64,000 bases of DNA, from positions 13,447,117-13,511,116 of the forward strand of contig CM043009.1 of NCBI GenBank assembly GCA_023678885.1, read 5' to 3'. Positions 61,340 to 64,000 of the stretch are shown here, in pieces. The stretch comes from Pogostemon cablin. Lineage: Eukaryota > Streptophyta > Magnoliopsida > Lamiales > Lamiaceae. Below the pieces are notes generated by a model. The model was not told the origin of the DNA and did not search any database. It worked only from the letters and a program-made list of their open reading frames with translations. Each line of letters starts with the position of its first letter. Within the stretch, counting starts at the first letter, position 1. The position numbers and the translations under genes are program-made.

Positions 61340-61700
61340 GGGTTCAACCTGGTTGAAGGAGGGTTCGACCTCTCCAGCAGGTCGAACCAACATTGCTGAA
61401 CTTGCAGAGATAGATTCGACCACGACTCGGCTGGTTCAACCTGGCCATCAGGTCGAACCATGGTCGAACCAGTTTGCAAGAAAGAGGATTCGACCACGAC
61501 ATTTGAGTTCGACTTGCCAGTTGGTCAAATCGGGAGCGGGAGTTGTCCAGTGCTGAGGTTCGACCTGGGGTTCGACCAAGGCCTAAGTGGTTCGACCTGT
61601 CCAGATGGTCGAACCTGTGCAGAATTCTTCCAGTAGCGGGGTTCGACCTGGGGTTCGACCTGTGGCCAGGGGTTCGACCTGTTTGACGTGGTCGAACCTA
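61340..61700. repeat. GGTTCGACC/GGTCGAACC hairpin array, Gypsy-C 5' LTR
   Basis: About sixteen words in four to five units. The spacer CAGAATTCTTCCAGTAGCGG near 61619-61639 is the reverse complement of the Gypsy-B spacer type (CTACTGGAAG...). It ends about 95 bp before the TATA box. Confidence 0.9.
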
Positions 61701-61793
61701 TGTGCGAGAACTTACCTTATCCAGATTTTCGAGGCCGAAACGCGTGAGATCACTTAGAAAGCCCATTCCAAGCCCTAGAGACATGATTACAAT

Positions 61794-61800
61794 TATAAAA
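61794..61800 (+). promoter_or_regulatory. Gypsy-C TATA box
   Basis: AATTATAAAAGGAGG, the plus-strand match of the Gypsy-B and LTR-F TATA settings. Confidence 0.6.
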
Positions 61801-62798
61801 GGAGGCTCATACAGAGAATAAAGAGAGCTTTTTGATCGTCAATCATAAGAGAGACAAGAGTAGAGGTGGTGATCCATCCGGAGGGCTGTGACAGAGGTTC
61901 GCTGAAGGTTCAAGTAAGAATGATCAATCTAACCATGATTGTTCCTAGATCAATCATGGGCTAGAACCACCTTGGTAGTTCTAGGGTTATGAAAGTTTCA
62001 TGATGTAATTCGTGTTTCGTGTGTAAAACTCCGTACAACACTACCTGTGATTTGTTTTATATAAGATTGCATATTTAATCCATACTCATAGTCGTTTTGT
62101 ACATCAATGATCGTTGTGTAGAGTCTGAATACATAACATGGTTATTGATTGAGTGCGTTCACTACTGAGCAGGGTTTATTGTTATAATTCTAAGTGAAGG
62201 GATTCCGAAGTATTATTAGAACTGTCTTATATGAATATTCATGAATTGAATTAAATTCGGGTTGATGAATAGGATGAAGAGTATAACTTTATAGTACCTA
62301 AAAAGGGAGATCAAATCGGGTTAGATTCTAGACGTAGAAGATAATTGATTATGATAGTACCTAGAAAGGGGGGTGAAGCATATCTCTTGCTCCGATGTTA
62401 TTCACACGTGTCAAGCGCATATTTACTTGTGTCTATAGAGTGAACTTGCATGGTCTAGTGATGCGTCCACAAACCACAGGGCAGAGTCGGACACCATCAC
62501 ATGAAAATACGAATTGCTAGTGAAACTGGATGACCCGATGAACTACCTATTATTCTTATTGATCACAACTCACTTTTCTCTACTCTTGCTATTTCTTTTT
62601 GCTAATTCGATTAGAAGTTATTATCCATTAAACCTTTACAATTACCAAACATAGTCTAAAATATACTAGAAGATAACGAAATTGATATTTAACCGTCCCT
62701 TGGGTTCGATATTGTAACTTGGTCATCTTCGCGACTACAATTGATATCCTTATACTTGAGGATTATTTTGTGTGTTGAGAAAACCCCTATCAAGTTCT

Positions 62799-62817
62799 TG
62801 GCGCCATTGCCGGGGAC
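62799..62817 (+). promoter_or_regulatory. Gypsy-C primer binding site
   Basis: TTGGCGCCATTGCCGGGGA, the canonical Athila-type site with one change, about 5 bases after the LTR. Confidence 0.9.
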
Positions 62818-62905
62818 GGCGTAAAATATCTTTTTTGTGTTATTTCTAGTTTATTAGGACTATTTTCCTTGTTTTGTTGTTTTCTTTCTTATTCGTTTTA
62901 GGTGT

Positions 62906-64000
62906 ATGCTCACAAGATCAAAGAAAGGTAATCTTGAACCGTATAATCCTGAGATTGGAGCATCATCAAGAAAGAAGAAGAAAAAGAAGAGCAAGGCAAA
63001 GACAATAGACCCAACTGAAGCTCTGAATTTTGGAGTCGAGGTTGACGAGCAGATTTCGCAAGTGATTGAGGCTACAACTGAAGTTAATTTGGAAGTAGAA
63101 ACAGTCAACATGGCAGCGAATCCGGATAATCTAGCCATCCGAGAGGTTTTCAGAAATAGTGGGGCTGGAAATTATGAGCTTTTAGGAGCAAGGGAAACTA
63201 ACACAGCGTTCGATCTTTATCCCGCTCTTATTAGCATGATAGAAATAAACTCCTTTTCAGGAGGGTCTTTTGAGGATCCGCAGCAGCATCTGAACAAGTT
63301 CTTGTGCTACGCAAGTACTCAAAAAGACGTAGGAGAACATGAAGATGCTAGGAAGATCCTTTTGTTCAAATTCTCGCTTACTGAAAAGGCGAGGGATTGG
63401 TACGATACTATTAACGCAGCTGAGTGCACCACGTGGGAGCAATTGAAGTTAAGGTTCTTGGAGAGGTATATGCCACCTTCGAAGGTGTTTAAGATGAAGC
63501 AGGATATTAACCAATTTGCTATCAGTGGAGGTGAGAAATTTCATGAAGCGTGGGATAGATTCAAGGACATGCTCAGGAAGTGTCCTCAACATGGGTTATC
63601 TAAAGCCCAATATATCAGTATATTCTATAATGGATTGGACTGTGAATCAAGAGTGCTACTTGATGCTTCTTCTAATGGAGCATTGCTTACTAAGTCATCC
63701 GTTGAGGCCGAGAGATTGTTTGAAGATATATCGATGAATTCGAGGGATTGGCCTACTGATAGAGTTAGAGGTACGTATGTTCTTGGAAAGGTAGCTCAGG
63801 TTGAACAAGCAATGCTGAAAACAAAGAGAGAGGATGAGATCGTTTCAAGCTTGTCCAATATCAACAAGCTACTTGAGTCTCAACAGAAGCAGATCAGCGA
63901 GATATCTCATCGAGTGCCAATCATGCAGCAAGAGATGATGAATAATGGAACCATCCAAGAAGAATTGGAGGAAGCAAATTATGCCATGGGTCAAAGTATT
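62906..64000 (+). CDS. gag: Gypsy-C Gag, intact in view, C-terminus beyond the window
   Basis: ATG 62906 opens 365 codons with no stop up to the last base. It begins MLTRSKKGNLEPYNPE, then a Lys-rich patch (SSRKKKKKKSKAK) that could act as a nuclear localisation signal. The capsid region holds FEDPQQHLNKFLCYA, KARDWYDTINAAECTTWEQL, RFLERYMPPSKVFKMKQDIN and RKCPQHGLSKAQYISIFYNG, and is followed by a helical stretch (NINKLLESQQKQISEISHR). The start matches Gypsy-A (39411) and Gypsy-B (58700). This is the only Gag of the three without a break in the visible part. The product would form cytoplasmic virus-like particles that package element RNA, by family knowledge. Confidence 0.93.
   Translation, partial: MLTRSKKGNLEPYNPEIGASSRKKKKKKSKAKTIDPTEALNFGVEVDEQISQVIEATTEVNLEVETVNMAANPDNLAIREVFRNSGAGNYELLGARETNTAFDLYPALISMIEINSFSGGSFEDPQQHLNKFLCYASTQKDVGEHEDARKILLFKFSLTEKARDWYDTINAAECTTWEQLKLRFLERYMPPSKVFKMKQDINQFAISGGEKFHEAWDRFKDMLRKCPQHGLSKAQYISIFYNGLDCESRVLLDASSNGALLTKSSVEAERLFEDISMNSRDWPTDRVRGTYVLGKVAQVEQAMLKTKREDEIVSSLSNINKLLESQQKQISEISHRVPIMQQEMMNNGTIQEELEEANYAMGQSI

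Larger units (their letters stand above)
61127..62793 (+). mobile_element. Gypsy-C 5' LTR
   Basis: It begins TGATGAGTGTGTAAATTCAC and ends near CCCCTATCA, followed by AGTTC and the primer site. It is collinear with the reverse complement of the Gypsy-B LTR. U5-side text around 62000-62760 matches (ACTCCGTACAACACTAC, TTATAGTACCTAAAAAGGGA). Confidence 0.9.
61127..64000 (+). mobile_element. Gypsy-C: Athila-type element, 5' part, runs off the window
   Basis: On the plus strand: 5' LTR, primer site and an intact gag up to the window edge. It is closely related to Gypsy-B in LTR layout and gag, and sits in Copia-C in opposite orientation to all other nested elements. It is the best candidate here for a source of Gypsy proteins, but pol is not in view. 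Confidence 0.92.

Overview
This window is plant nuclear DNA, probably from a eudicot with a large repeat-rich genome. I cannot name the species. It is AT-rich, holds no complete host gene that I can recognise, and is almost entirely long terminal repeat (LTR) retrotransposons nested inside one another, plus one CACTA DNA transposon. Two retrotransposon groups dominate. The first is a Ty3/Gypsy group of the Athila type: gag with the NAIxLRSG tract, a DLGAS protease, an FMDD reverse transcriptase, an HHCC/DDE integrase, an extra ORF after integrase, a TGGYRCCGTTGCCGGGG-type primer site and 5-bp target duplications. The second is one Ty1/Copia family with initiator-Met primer sites and 1.2-1.4 kb LTRs.

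Layout. 1-2775: a Gypsy LTR (minus) abutting the 3' end and LTR of another Gypsy element (plus). 2776-6320: old intergenic DNA with one candidate small-peptide ORF and one candidate terminal exon. 6321-10638: 5' end of an old plus-strand Gypsy element (D) whose LTR holds a solo LTR (7957-9662). 10639 to beyond 64000: Copia-C (minus), which is cut into D and is itself split by four insertions: Gypsy-A (10669-41437), a CACTA element (42288-47096), Gypsy-B (51155-60476) and Gypsy-C (61127 onward, plus strand). Gypsy-A in turn holds Copia-A (11882-20105) and Copia-B (23173-31253). Target-site duplications were found for the solo LTR (GTCAC), Gypsy-A (GTGAA), Copia-B (AAAAC), CACTA (ACT) and Gypsy-B (GCCAA). 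Copia-A lacks one. LTR divergence judged by eye (Gypsy-A about 5 %, Gypsy-B 2-3 %, Copia-A about 0.5 %, Copia-B almost none) agrees with the nesting order.

Functionally, Gypsy-A once encoded the full gag-protease-RT-RNase H-integrase-extra ORF set and is now broken by nonsense changes, frameshifts and two insertions. Gypsy-B kept gag and protease but lost RT, RNase H, integrase and the extra ORF, and carries an unfamiliar charged domain in place of pol. Copia-A and Copia-B have wrecked RT catalytic motifs but near-identical LTRs, so they must have been moved in trans. The CACTA element has no transposase and carries what looks like exon 1 of a LOG-type cytokinin-activating gene.

The most unusual signal is a class of arrays built from short inverted words (GGTTCGACC/GGTCGAACC, or AATTCGACC/GGTCGAATT) that form compound hairpins in units of about 80-95 bp. 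They recur at fixed sites in the Gypsy elements: just upstream of the LTR TATA box, at the gag-protease junction and after integrase. The palindromic word differs between families while both arms change together and the spacer is kept. Two more LTR families in the window carry look-alike arrays made of different words.
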